Positions 7,344 to 14,436 of a stretch of 40,297 bases of DNA are shown one piece after another. The DNA comes from a virus. The notes below the pieces were generated by a model, which was given only the letters and a program-made list of their open reading frames with translations, was not told where the DNA came from and ran no database searches. Position 1 is the stretch's first letter, and each line of letters opens with the position of its first letter. The stretch spans positions 1 through 40,297 of the IMG/VR virus record IMGVR_UViG_3300020407_000009. One strand, 5' to 3'. A program made the translations under genes and the position numbers.

Positions 7344-8002
7344 GCCGGCACCTCACCGAGCGCACGGCGTGCGTCATCGACCAGCGAGGCCAGCATGCCG
7401 GCGCCGATCTCGCCCGCATCGCGGTTGAGCCGCGCCACGCGGCGGGCCAGGGCTTCGAGCGATGCAGCCTCGCGCTTCACCTCGCTCGGTTTCGGACCGT
7501 GCACACAGTCCTGCAGGGCGGCCAGCAGCGCGCAGGCCTGGGCATGGGTGACGCACAGCGGCTCTTCGCCAGCCACGTGCAGCTCGAACAGCGGCACGCT
7601 GCGGCGCGCGTCGTGGCCGATGCGGATCAGGTGGCCACGCTCGGCGTGGTGCTCGATCTCGGCGGTGAGGGGCTCGGGAATGAGGTGGGAGCGGACCGGC
7701 TGGGCCGCTGACGGGTACTGCAGCTGCAAGTAGGTCTGCCAAGCCTCATCGAAGTCGCAGGTCTCGTGCGTGTCATCCCTGAAGCTGAAGCCGAATGCAA
7801 AGGCGTCTGGTGCCTTCACCAGTTGGCCGAACTCGTTAGGCAGCGCCCTTTCCATCACGATGATGGGGTCGTAGGGCGGCGCGACGTTGTGGAAGAAGAC
7901 CGAGTAGCAAGCCAGTCGGTGATCGTGGATCACGGTCGATTGCTTGCCGGGCGGCAGGGTCAGGGGAGCCGCTGAACCGGGCTCGGGGTGAGTGGCGTGC
8001 AT
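7340..8002 (-). CDS. Hypothetical protein, first gene of the leftward operon
   Basis: The 220-residue frame starts at ATG 8002 with GGAGG about 5 bases upstream, and lies about 20 bases downstream of the predicted transcription start, so it is the promoter-proximal gene of the leftward operon. The N-terminal half is mixed alpha/beta, and the C-terminal third is a long charged helix (KPSEVKREAASLEALARRVA). No known domain is recognised. Its end overlaps the next gene by 4 bases. Confidence 0.65.
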   Translation of the reverse strand: MHATHPEPGSAAPLTLPPGKQSTVIHDHRLACYSVFFHNVAPPYDPIIVMERALPNEFGQLVKAPDAFAFGFSFRDDTHETCDFDEAWQTYLQLQYPSAAQPVRSHLIPEPLTAEIEHHAERGHLIRIGHDARRSVPLFELHVAGEEPLCVTHAQACALLAALQDCVHGPKPSEVKREAASLEALARRVARLNRDAGEIGAGMLASLVDDARRALGEVPA

Positions 8003-8028
8003 GTGGCCTCCGTCGTGATGACGGAGGC

Positions 8029-8057
8029 ACTATGCGACATCGCATTAATCAAGTCAA
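8029..8057 (-). promoter_or_regulatory. Leftward early promoter (PL-like)
   Basis: On the minus strand TTGACT (8057-8052) and CATAGT (8034-8029) are separated by exactly 17 bp. The -35 matches the sigma-70 consensus at 5 of 6 positions and the -10 at 4 of 6. A start at about 8022 gives a short leader with GGAGG before the first gene of the leftward operon. A perfect operator palindrome occupies the spacer, so repression by the phage repressor or Cro is expected. Confidence 0.7.
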
Positions 8058-8069
8058 TCGATATCGCAT
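8032..8069. promoter_or_regulatory. Operator pair ATGCG-N4-CGCAT in the leftward promoter
   Basis: Site 1 at 8032-8045 is ATGCGACATCGCAT, with perfect arms and a 4-bp centre. Site 2 at 8056-8069 is AATCGATATCGCAT, with one perfect and one degenerate arm. The centres are 24 bp apart, and a further half site, ATGCG, starts at 8088. The same perfect site occurs at 9188-9201 in front of the cro-like gene, which points to a shared regulator binding both promoters. Site 1 lies between the -10 and -35 elements, and site 2 overlaps the -35. Confidence 0.65.
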
Positions 8070-8079
8070 AGATAGACGT

Positions 8080-8496
8080 TTACTTGGATGCGACGTAACG
8101 TTTGAAGTCCAAGATCAGCCGGTATGGGTTGTCTCCACACAAGGGAGTCTGGCCGCAAGAGGGCGTGAGCCAGATCCTTTCCTTGGCGCCTTCGAGCGGT
8201 TCCCTCCGCGCGGTGTAAGCCCAGACGGTGCTGTAGCTAAGCGCATTGAAGGTCGAAATCTGCATCTCGGTGGCCGTCTGTACCTTCATGCCACTGTTGC
8301 CGATGATCCATGCCTGAGCACGCCGCCAGTACTTCGCGCAGGTCACAGGATCGTCGCAGATCAGCGGTGCAAGTGCCGCTTGGCGTTCCTCAGGCGTCAG
8401 CTCAGCAAGTCGCTCTTGCAGGGTGGGGCCGGTGGCGCACGCAACTAGCGTTAGCGCAAGCGCGCAGGGTGTGAACAGTCGGGTAGTTATGGACAT
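8080..8496 (-). CDS. Putative lipoprotein cargo gene
   Basis: The 138-residue product has a lipoprotein signal (MSITTRLFTPCALALTLVAC, lipobox LVAC) followed by a soluble domain of about 115 residues with four or five Cys. The conspicuous middle stretch runs KYWRRAQAWIIGNSGMKVQT. It sits alone between the leftward promoter and the repressor gene and is transcribed in the same direction as the repressor, so it may be expressed in the lysogen. Lysogen-expressed envelope lipoproteins of prophages often block superinfection. That role is inference from place and signal only. Its terminal bases carry operator half sites. Confidence 0.7.
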   Translation of the reverse strand: MSITTRLFTPCALALTLVACATGPTLQERLAELTPEERQAALAPLICDDPVTCAKYWRRAQAWIIGNSGMKVQTATEMQISTFNALSYSTVWAYTARREPLEGAKERIWLTPSCGQTPLCGDNPYRLILDFKRYVASK

Positions 8497-8654
8497 GGCT
8501 GGTCCCTAAGTGGCTGGTACATGACATTGGCCACAGCCCGCTGGGCCGGTGGCGCAAGCACTCCACCACATACATCCCCGCTCATGCGATGGTGAATAGT
8601 TTCCTTGTCGGTTGACGACGACGAGTGCACGCTTTGAAGCTTGGCGTGACTTAT

Positions 8655-9140
8655 TCACGCGAGCCGCGGTTTGGCTGTCCTCAAAACGTTGCGAACGTGC
8701 TCACAGACTTCGTCCACGTTGTCAGGCTCATCAACTAGAGATGCTAAGAACACCATCACACCGCGCCGTGCCGTGAGGTTCACCTCTCCAAGTAGGCGCG
8801 CAAGCTGCCGGACCACCTCGTCTGAGTTGGCCGGAACCTTCGGCGATGCGGCGCGCGGGGCGATCCTGTTGACCATTGAGGGCCTGACTAGACCGATGCC
8901 CAAGCCATGCGCTTTGGCCGTCTGCTCAGCGATGTCTGGGTCATAAAACGCCTCAACGCTGATGCCGTAGTGCTCGGCAAGCGGCATCAGGGTGGGTCTG
9001 CGCGGCTCCTTCGCTTTGCCCGTCAGGAACTTGTGAATCTGAGGCTGCGACGGGCCGTCCTTGCCCATCTTCTTTGCTAGCGAAGAGGGGTTGTCGCCAT
9101 CTCGCGCCATGAGCGCGGACAAAAGGGTTCTGCCGTCCAT
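8655..9140 (-). CDS. Short HTH (XRE-type) phage repressor
   Basis: The 161-residue product has an N-terminal helix-turn-helix (NPSSLAKKMGKDGPSQPQIH then KFLTGKAKEPRRPTLMPLAE), of the XRE/lambda-repressor type. The C-terminal half (SDEVVRQLARLLGEVNLTAR and onward) is short, and I see no Ser/Lys S24 peptidase motif. It is divergent from the cro-like gene, the classical immunity arrangement. ATG 9140 has no Shine-Dalgarno sequence and is 7 bases below a CATAGT -10 element, so the mRNA may be leaderless; ATG 9155 would add five residues. A GCGTGA-N5-TCACGC hairpin spans the stop codon. Confidence 0.85.
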   Translation of the reverse strand: MDGRTLLSALMARDGDNPSSLAKKMGKDGPSQPQIHKFLTGKAKEPRRPTLMPLAEHYGISVEAFYDPDIAEQTAKAHGLGIGLVRPSMVNRIAPRAASPKVPANSDEVVRQLARLLGEVNLTARRGVMVFLASLVDEPDNVDEVCEHVRNVLRTAKPRLA

Positions 9141-9146
9141 CGCGGG

Positions 9147-9206
9147 ACTATGCATTCTCGAATAATTCGGAAAGGCATTGAATGCCAATGCGATTCCGCA
9201 TAAAGT
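9147..9206. promoter_or_regulatory. Divergent repressor/cro promoter region with three palindromes
   Basis: Rightward: TTGAAT (9178-9183), 17 bp, TAAAGT (9201-9206), directed to the cro-like ATG at 9214. Leftward: CATAGT (9152-9147) with a poor -35, as expected for a maintenance promoter that needs activation. Three palindromes lie between them: CGAATAATTCG (9159-9169), GGCATTGAATGCC (9174-9186) and ATGCGATTCCGCAT (9188-9201). The last fills the rightward spacer and matches the operator at 8032-8045. Confidence 0.65.
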
Positions 9207-9213
9207 GCGGCGC

Positions 9214-9426
9214 ATGTCGCCGACCCTCACCCTCATCAAACGCCTGCGCGCCAGCGGCCTGAGCCAGTCGGAGATTGCTCGGCGCACGGGCATCCCGCAG
9301 CCGCGGCTGTCGCGGTGGGAGCGGGGTGACGTTCCTGCTGGCGCTGATGACGCGCTGAAGTTGCATGAGCTGGCGGCGGGGCTTCAGCCTCCGGCGCAAG
9401 CGGGGGAGGCACCCCATGCCGCATAA
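9214..9426 (+). CDS. Cro-like HTH regulator
   Basis: The 70-residue protein is a single XRE-type helix-turn-helix domain: GLSQSEIARRTGIPQPRLSR then WERGDVPAGADDALKLHELA. Its place, divergent from the repressor, makes it the Cro counterpart that turns down repressor synthesis and early transcription. ATG 9214 is preferred over an upstream start at 9178 because the upstream part lies in the promoter. There is no Shine-Dalgarno sequence, and the predicted transcription start falls on or beside the ATG. Confidence 0.85.
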   Translation: MSPTLTLIKRLRASGLSQSEIARRTGIPQPRLSRWERGDVPAGADDALKLHELAAGLQPPAQAGEAPHAA

Positions 9427-9439
9427 CAGGCCAGCCCAG

Positions 9440-9970
9440 TCAAATGCGGCCCGGCGGGCGTCGTATCGCCATTGGCAGCGGCGCGTATTGCAGGGGTGGT
9501 TTGGAGTGAAGCGCCACGTGATGCGACGCCTCGCGCACGCACCGGTAATGGGGATGCGCGTTGACCTTCGCTGGCACCAGCTGCAGAACCGTCTTGACGC
9601 CATCGTCATAGCAGGCCTGGCAAAGATAGTGCGGCGGGGTGTTCGCCCCGTCTTCCACTGGCTGGTACGCGTACACAAAGACTCCCGTATCCACCTCTGT
9701 AAGCACGTAGCGTTCTCGCTCACGCATCCGCTGCTCAAGTTCAGCGTGGCGACTACGAAGCTTTGCGTGCTCATCCTGCAACGCGGCGAGCGTCGTCGCG
9801 AGCGCCGTCGCCTGCGTGACGCTTTCCAGCGCCATGAGTGAGGTCTCGGTGAACCTCTTCTGCAGCGCCTCCGTGGCGGAGGCGATCTTTTTGGCGTCTC
9901 GTGCATCGACAGCCAGGTTGAGCATGTCGAGGGCCGTCTTGGCTCCTGACAGCGCTGCGAATAGATCCAT
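9440..9970 (-). CDS. Coiled-coil and zinc-ribbon phage protein, antisense to the right early transcript
   Basis: The 176-residue protein starts at ATG 9970 with GGAGGG upstream. The N-terminal half is helical (MDLFAALSGAKTALDMLNLA, then a Glu/Arg-rich coiled coil from about 70 to 95). The C-terminal half has two CxxC or single-Cys sites (YLCQACYDDG and HYRCVR), like a rubredoxin-type zinc ribbon. It is convergent with the cro-like gene (13 bp between stops) and lies alone, so it is probably expressed from its own promoter. I find only weak promoter candidates upstream. Function unknown; cargo gene or immunity-linked regulator are both possible. Confidence 0.75.
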   Translation of the reverse strand: MDLFAALSGAKTALDMLNLAVDARDAKKIASATEALQKRFTETSLMALESVTQATALATTLAALQDEHAKLRSRHAELEQRMRERERYVLTEVDTGVFVYAYQPVEDGANTPPHYLCQACYDDGVKTVLQLVPAKVNAHPHYRCVREASHHVALHSKPPLQYAPLPMAIRRPPGRI

Positions 9971-10150
9971 GGGCGCCCTCCTTGGGCTGGAAGTCGTGGG
10001 GACGACCAGCGTAGTCGAGGCAGGGCGCCCGCCCCATCCCGCGGCCACTTATTGCACCCACGGCACCGCCCGGCAACGAATCGGCGGCGTGTGCACACGC
10101 GCGCGCCGCGCCCGAGGTGTCTCCTCCCGGCCGCCAGTGGCGGCCCTTGC

Positions 10151-10179
10151 GCCCCGGGGCTTCGGCCTCGGGGCTTTTT
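10151..10179 (+). terminator. Rightward intrinsic terminator before the replication operon
   Basis: GCCCCGGGGC (10151-10160), a TTCG tetraloop, then GCCTCGGGGC (10165-10174) and TTTTT. This is a 10-bp stem with one G-T pair and an ideal loop. It works on the plus strand only. It stands between the cro-like gene and the CII-like gene, in the position of lambda tR1, so rightward transcription from the cro promoter must be antiterminated or leak, unless a local promoter drives the replication genes. Confidence 0.85.
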
Positions 10180-10258
10180 CCTTGCGCGTGTGGTTGTCCA
10201 TGCCCGGCAGTTTGGGCATCCGGTACACGCCGCGCCATTAGCAGATCGGAGGCAAATG

Positions 10259-10786
10259 ATGATGGACAGCGTGGCCATGGCATGGCCCATGGATGAGCTG
10301 CGCCGCGTGGCGCAGGCCTACCCCGGTGGTCAGCCGGCGCTGGCGTTGCGCATGTGCAAGCGGCCCGCCTCGCTGCGCGCGGAGCTGTTGCCCCCGGTGG
10401 GAAGCACCGCCAAGCTCGGGCTGCTGGATGCGGTCGAGATCATGGCGCTGGCCCAGTCCGCCGGCGTGCCGCAGGCCCTGCAGCCGCTGGACGTGATCGA
10501 AGCGCAGTTCGGCCGCATGGCCGTGCCGCTGCCCTCGGCCGACACCATGCCCATCGGCGGCCTGCCTGAGCGGGTGACGCGCATGATTTCCGAGTTCGCC
10601 GACGTGCTCACCGAGATCACGTCGGCCAGCTCGGACGGCCGCGTCACGGCCAATGAGCTGAAGAAGGTGCGCCGCGAGGTGGCCGAGCACATCGCGGCGC
10701 TGCAGGCCACCGTGGCCTACATGCAGCAGCTGCACGAAGGTGGCAAGCCGGCGCATGAGCGCAGCGCGAAGCGGGGTGCCCGGTGA
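10259..10786 (+). CDS. Phage regulatory protein CII (CP76 family)
   Basis: The 175-residue protein matches the layout of the CP76/CII family: MDELRRVAQAYPGGQPALAL, then RAELLPP, TAKLGLLDAVEIM, followed by a C-terminal helical region. Members of this family are transcription regulators of the lysis-lysogeny decision in temperate phages. Three consecutive ATG codons occur at 10256, 10259 and 10262. GGAGG ends at 10252, so 10259 (6-base spacing) is preferred, with 10262 also possible. It is the first gene after the 10151 terminator and is coupled to the next gene by GTGA. Confidence 0.85.
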   Translation: MMDSVAMAWPMDELRRVAQAYPGGQPALALRMCKRPASLRAELLPPVGSTAKLGLLDAVEIMALAQSAGVPQALQPLDVIEAQFGRMAVPLPSADTMPIGGLPERVTRMISEFADVLTEITSASSDGRVTANELKKVRREVAEHIAALQATVAYMQQLHEGGKPAHERSAKRGAR

Positions 10787-11010
10787 TCGAGCGCGATGAG
10801 CCCGAGCGGCTGAGCGCCGACGACATGGCCACCAGCACCGAAGCGGAATTCCTGGCCAGCGCACTCGCGCGCCAGGCGCAGCAGGGCGGCCAGCAGCACA
10901 CGCCAGGCACCTGTGCCAACTGCGGCGCGCGCTGCCTGCCGCTGGCCAAGTACTGCGACCGCGAGTGCCGTGAAGACCACGAATGGCGCATCAATGCAGG
11001 AAGGGGATGA
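10783..11010 (+). CDS. Small zinc-finger protein
   Basis: The 75-residue product has a Cys4 finger CANCGARCLPLAKYCDRECR in its C-terminal half, preceded by a short helical part. It resembles small phage zinc ribbons and, loosely, DksA/TraR-type fingers, which can act on RNA polymerase. It starts at GTG 10783, overlapping the CII-like stop (GTGA), and ends overlapping the next start (ATGA). Target unknown. Confidence 0.7.
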   Translation: MIERDEPERLSADDMATSTEAEFLASALARQAQQGGQQHTPGTCANCGARCLPLAKYCDRECREDHEWRINAGRG

Positions 11011-11195
11011 GCATGGCCACCGATCAATGCGGCGTGACCGTGGTGGTGAAGTGGGCCTGGTGGTGGCCGCTGTACATCCACGGCCTGGCCACCGTGTGCG
11101 CCATCACCGGTGGCCAGCCCGACTGGGCGAAAGTGCAGCGCGTGTGTCAGCGCGCGATGCGTGTGCACCTGGTGCCCGCGCCGCCCGCCGCATGA
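11007..11195 (+). CDS. Short conserved-type phage protein, Trp-rich
   Basis: A 62-residue product with VVVKWAWWWPLYIHGLATVC then ITGGQPDWAKVQRVCQRAM. The same pattern, with an aromatic hydrophobic segment followed by a G-x-x-PD helix, is common in small proteins of phage replication operons, where its function is unknown. ATG 11007 overlaps the previous stop; ATG 11013 has better spacing to AAGGGG and would remove two residues. The hydrophobic stretch could insert in a membrane or form a compact core. Confidence 0.65.
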   Translation: MSMATDQCGVTVVVKWAWWWPLYIHGLATVCAITGGQPDWAKVQRVCQRAMRVHLVPAPPAA

Positions 11196-11260
11196 CCCCG
11201 ATGCATCCACAGCACGCCCGGGCACAGGCCCCGGCGCGGCAGCGCAGTTTGTTGGGGTAA
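11192..11260 (+). CDS. Possible 22-residue micro-ORF
   Basis: ATG 11192 overlaps the previous stop (ATGA), and the frame ends with TAA at 11258-11260, four bases before the GTG of the primase gene. The product is short, basic and rich in Ala, Gln and Arg. It may only keep ribosomes moving from one gene to the next. No other evidence supports a functional peptide. Confidence 0.3.
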   Translation: MTPMHPQHARAQAPARQRSLLG

Positions 11261-11264
11261 GGCA

Positions 11265-13850
11265 GTGGCCAAGGATCTATCCGACGTCATTCGGCAGATG
11301 GCGGCGCGGGGCATTCACGTGCCCGCGTCGGTCGATCTGCAGGGCGCCTTCACCAAGTACGTTCGCTTCAGGCCCGATGGTGAGAAGCGGGCGAAGAAGA
11401 CCGCGTGGGTGCGGCTGTTCGAGTTCAAGACCGCGAGCGGCGCCGTGTACATCACCGGCGCCTTCGGCGTGCGTGGCGACACCTACGACGTCGAGGCCAC
11501 GCACACCGACTGGTCACCGGCCGAGCGCGCCGACTACCTGGAAAAGCGCAAGGCCGCCCAGCGGGCCGAGCAGGCCGAGCGGGCGCAGGCCGCGGAGTCG
11601 GCGGCACAGAAGGCCGCGCGCATGTGGAAGAGCGGGCGCGACTTCGGCCCCGACATGCAGCACCCCTACCTTGAGACCAAACGGGTAGGGGCCTTCGGCG
11701 TGCGGCTGGGCTTCAACCAGCAGCTGCTGGTGCCGCTGCGCGACGTGGTGGGCGAGCTGAAAGGCCTGCAGTACATCGGGCCCGCTGGTGACAAGATCTT
11801 CGGCACCGGCACGGCCAAGGAAGGGCATTCGCACCTGGTCGGCCAGATCACCGACAAGCATCCGATCGCTTTCGGTGAGGGCTACGCCACCTGCGCCAGT
11901 GCACACATGGCCACGGGCTGGCCGGTGGTCACCTGCTTCGACGCTGGCAACCTGGCGCCGGTGATGGCGGCCTACCGACGGCTGTACCCCGATCACCCGA
12001 TGCTGGTGCTGGCCGACGATGACCGGCACCTGCTGCAGCGGCTGTCTGAGCGGCTGGCCAAGCTCAGCATCGTGTGCACACCGGCCGACCTGCGCGAAAG
12101 CATGTCGCGGCAGTGGCAGATCCCCGATGGCCCCAGCGTGGAGCTCGAAGCCGGCTGGAAGGGCGACGGCGCCGGCGTGATGCGCATCGAAGGCACGCTG
12201 ACGGTCGATGGCCAGGAACAGGCGCTGCTGATCGAGAACGCTGGCCAGGCCAAAGCCCATGCTGCCGCGAAGAAGCACAAGGCGAAGGTGCTCACGCCCT
12301 TCTTCGTCGACCGCGAGTCGAAGCACACGGACTGGAACGACTTGCACGTGAGTGCGGGCCTGGACAGTGTGCGCGAGCAGCTGCTGACGGGGCTGGATGC
12401 GCCCCCTGAGAAGCCGCAGGCCGTGGCCCGCAAGGAAGAGGCCAAAGGCAAGGGCAAGGGCCCCAGTGCGCCGCGCGACGATGGGCCGCCTTTCTTGGAG
12501 CGCTACACGCTGATCTACGGCACCACCACCGTATGGGATGACCACGAAAAGGTGATCATCCGGCTCGAAAGCCTGAAAGTCGCCTACGGCAAGCTGGTGG
12601 ACTGGTGGCTGCAGCACGAAGACCGCCGCATGGTGCCCGAGCGCAACGTGGTCTTCGACCCCACGGGGCGCGCCAGGCCGCCGGAGTTCGTCAACCTCTT
12701 CGACCGGCTGCCGATCGAGCCGATGCCTTATGCCGAGTCGAAGTGCTCGGCCATCCTGGGCCACCTGTGGAACCTGTGCGATGACAACGCCGAGCTGTGC
12801 CACTGGCTGACGGCCTGGCTGGCCTACCCACTGCAGCGGCCCGGCGCCAAGATGCGCACGGCGCTGGTGCTGCACGGCCGCACCGAGGGCACGGGCAAGA
12901 GCAAGCTCGGCGAGATCATGCGGCGAATCTATGGCCGCTACTGCACCAGCGTCGGCCAGGCCGAGCTGCAGCGCGACTTCAACGACTGGATCAGCGCCAA
13001 GCTGTTCATCATCGCCGAAGAGGTGGTGAGCCGACAGGACCGCGCGCACCACCAGGGCATGCTGCAGGCGCTGATCACGCAGCCCACGGTGCAGATCAAC
13101 ACCAAGAACATGCCCATCCGTGAAGAGGCTAACCACGCCAACTTCATGTTCTTGAGCAACAGCCAGATCCCGATGTTGCTGAACCCGCGTGACCGCCGCT
13201 ACACGGTGGTCCGCGTCGAGCGGCAGCACCCGGCGGCCTACTTTCAGGCCATCGATGCCGAGCTGGACAACGGCGGCGCCGAAGCGTTCCTGGATTACCT
13301 GCTGCGCTACGACCTGAAGGGTTTCAACGAGTTCACCAGGCCGTACGAAAACAAGGACCGCATGCACCTGATCACGCTGGGCATGCAGGTCGACCAGCGC
13401 TTCTTCGCGTACTGGCACAAGGGGCACGCCGGCGTGCCGTTCTGCTGCTGCCCGGCCAGCGACCTGTACGAAGCCTTCAAGGCCTGGTGCAGGCTTAACG
13501 GCGAGCGCTACGTGCCCAACGGCACCGCCTTCGGCCGCACCATGGCCGAAGAGCTGGAACGCCTGGGCGCGCCGCCGAAGGCGACCAAGCGCTATCTGGG
13601 CTACAGCGACAAGCAGATCGCCGATGCCGACTTCAAGGATGACCCGCAAAAGCGCCAGGGCGTCGTGTACCTGGTGCCGCCGGAGCATGAGCTGCGCCGC
13701 GCGCGGGTGCTCGATGACGAAGCGCCGGCCGAGCCGCCGCCCGATGAGCCGCTGCCCGAACTGGCGGACATGGCCTACGTCAACGGCTGCATCAAGCGTT
13801 TCCAGGTCGGTCTGGCCGAGCTGCGGGCCAGCGCGCGGAGGGGCATGTGA
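11265..13850 (+). CDS. TOPRIM primase / SF3-type replicative helicase
   Basis: The 861-residue protein is the phage replication initiator. Residues 200-260 form a TOPRIM-like domain (PIAFGEGYATCASAHMATGW, later VLADDD), so it can probably synthesise primers. The C-terminal half has an SF3/D5-type ATPase: Walker A GRTEGTGKSKL near residue 540, Walker B KLFIIAEEV, sensor FLSNSQIP and arginine finger NPRDRRYTVVRVE. This part resembles the NrS-1/D5-like helicase family. The start is GTG 11265 with AAGG upstream. The middle 340-470 linker is charged. It is followed by a large dyad that may be its origin. Confidence 0.92.
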   Translation: MAKDLSDVIRQMAARGIHVPASVDLQGAFTKYVRFRPDGEKRAKKTAWVRLFEFKTASGAVYITGAFGVRGDTYDVEATHTDWSPAERADYLEKRKAAQRAEQAERAQAAESAAQKAARMWKSGRDFGPDMQHPYLETKRVGAFGVRLGFNQQLLVPLRDVVGELKGLQYIGPAGDKIFGTGTAKEGHSHLVGQITDKHPIAFGEGYATCASAHMATGWPVVTCFDAGNLAPVMAAYRRLYPDHPMLVLADDDRHLLQRLSERLAKLSIVCTPADLRESMSRQWQIPDGPSVELEAGWKGDGAGVMRIEGTLTVDGQEQALLIENAGQAKAHAAAKKHKAKVLTPFFVDRESKHTDWNDLHVSAGLDSVREQLLTGLDAPPEKPQAVARKEEAKGKGKGPSAPRDDGPPFLERYTLIYGTTTVWDDHEKVIIRLESLKVAYGKLVDWWLQHEDRRMVPERNVVFDPTGRARPPEFVNLFDRLPIEPMPYAESKCSAILGHLWNLCDDNAELCHWLTAWLAYPLQRPGAKMRTALVLHGRTEGTGKSKLGEIMRRIYGRYCTSVGQAELQRDFNDWISAKLFIIAEEVVSRQDRAHHQGMLQALITQPTVQINTKNMPIREEANHANFMFLSNSQIPMLLNPRDRRYTVVRVERQHPAAYFQAIDAELDNGGAEAFLDYLLRYDLKGFNEFTRPYENKDRMHLITLGMQVDQRFFAYWHKGHAGVPFCCCPASDLYEAFKAWCRLNGERYVPNGTAFGRTMAEELERLGAPPKATKRYLGYSDKQIADADFKDDPQKRQGVVYLVPPEHELRRARVLDDEAPAEPPPDEPLPELADMAYVNGCIKRFQVGLAELRASARRGM

Positions 13851-13861
13851 TGCGCCGCCTC

Positions 13862-14172
13862 TGTGAAGGGCTGCGAAGGCTCGTTTGCACAACCCATACC
13901 GCTGCAAGCCGCGCCAGTGCTTGCTTTGCGGCCGGTGTGATGGGTGTGAAGGGTTGCGTAAAGGCTAATGCGCGCGAGGCAGCTACGGGGGCTCATGTAC
14001 GGCAGGCAACGCAGGGCGTGTGCACGCACCTGTGCGGCGCCACTGCGCGGATGGATCGCGGGGAGAACATTCAATTCAAACCCTTCACACTCATCACACC
14101 AGCTGCAAAGCCAATGTTTATGCGGCTTCCAGCGGTATGGGTTTGTCGAAAGTGCCTTCACCACCCATCACA
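13862..14172. repeat. 311-bp imperfect dyad with four iteron-like copies; candidate replication origin
   Basis: Two arms of about 100 bp are arranged as inverted repeats about a common centre near 14017, with no indels between matched blocks. Blocks: TGTGAAGGGCTGCGAAGGC (13862-13880) against 14154-14172; AACCCATACCGCTGCAAGCC (13891-13910) against 14124-14143, one mismatch; TGTGATGGGTGTGAAGGG (13936-13953) against 14081-14098, one mismatch. The TGTGATGGG-GTGAAGG unit thus occurs four times, two per arm. No convincing gene lies in 13851-14184. Its place directly after the primase/helicase gene suggests an origin; a structured RNA or a mobile inverted-repeat element are alternatives. Confidence 0.75.
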
Positions 14173-14184
14173 GCGGGGTCAGTC

Positions 14185-14436
14185 ATGAGGCCCAGGGGTG
14201 AAGTGGCTGAAGCGCTGCTGAAAGCGGCCCAGCAAGGGCCTGCCACGGTGCGTGAGCTGTGCGAGCGCGCGAGGGTGGCCTACGGGGCAGGGCGGTACAC
14301 GGCCAGCCGCCTGGTGGCGCGTCGTGATCTGGTGGCCCAGGGCGAGGGCCGACCTGCGGTGCTGGCCCTGCCACAGCCCGGCGCGGTGGCACCGCTGACG
14401 CTGGCGATGATGGGGAGGCTGCACGATGGCACGTGA
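14185..14436 (+). CDS. Small winged-helix-like protein
   Basis: The 83-residue product reads as a compact helix-turn-helix: EVAEALLKAAQQGPATVREL then CERARVAYGAGRYTASRLVA and a short beta wing with VLALPQP. It is probably DNA-binding. ATG 14185 follows the dyad directly, and the stop overlaps the next gene by 11 bases. The Shine-Dalgarno sequence is weak. It could bind the adjoining repeat region or assist the late regulator; neither is shown. Confidence 0.65.
   Translation: MRPRGEVAEALLKAAQQGPATVRELCERARVAYGAGRYTASRLVARRDLVAQGEGRPAVLALPQPGAVAPLTLAMMGRLHDGT

Noticed and set aside
9178-9213. Upstream start of the cro-like gene
   Set aside because: These bases hold the rightward promoter and operator. 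Transcription cannot include them from that promoter.
9148-10290. 380-residue minus-strand frame through the immunity region
   Set aside because: It is extremely Arg/Pro-rich and overlaps the coiled-coil/zinc-ribbon gene, cro and operators in wrong frames.
11514-13907. 797-residue minus-strand frame opposite the primase/helicase gene
   Set aside because: The plus strand holds TOPRIM and SF3 motifs. The antisense frame has no recognisable motif and is rich in His, Gln and Arg, as antisense GC-rich frames usually are.
13775-14164. Minus-strand frame of 129 residues, Cys-rich at its start, in the dyad region
   Set aside because: It spans the inverted repeats and runs into the helicase gene. 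The similar peptide NPYR with CxxC readable in each arm is a consequence of the inverted repeat. It is kept as a note in the dyad finding and not called as a gene.
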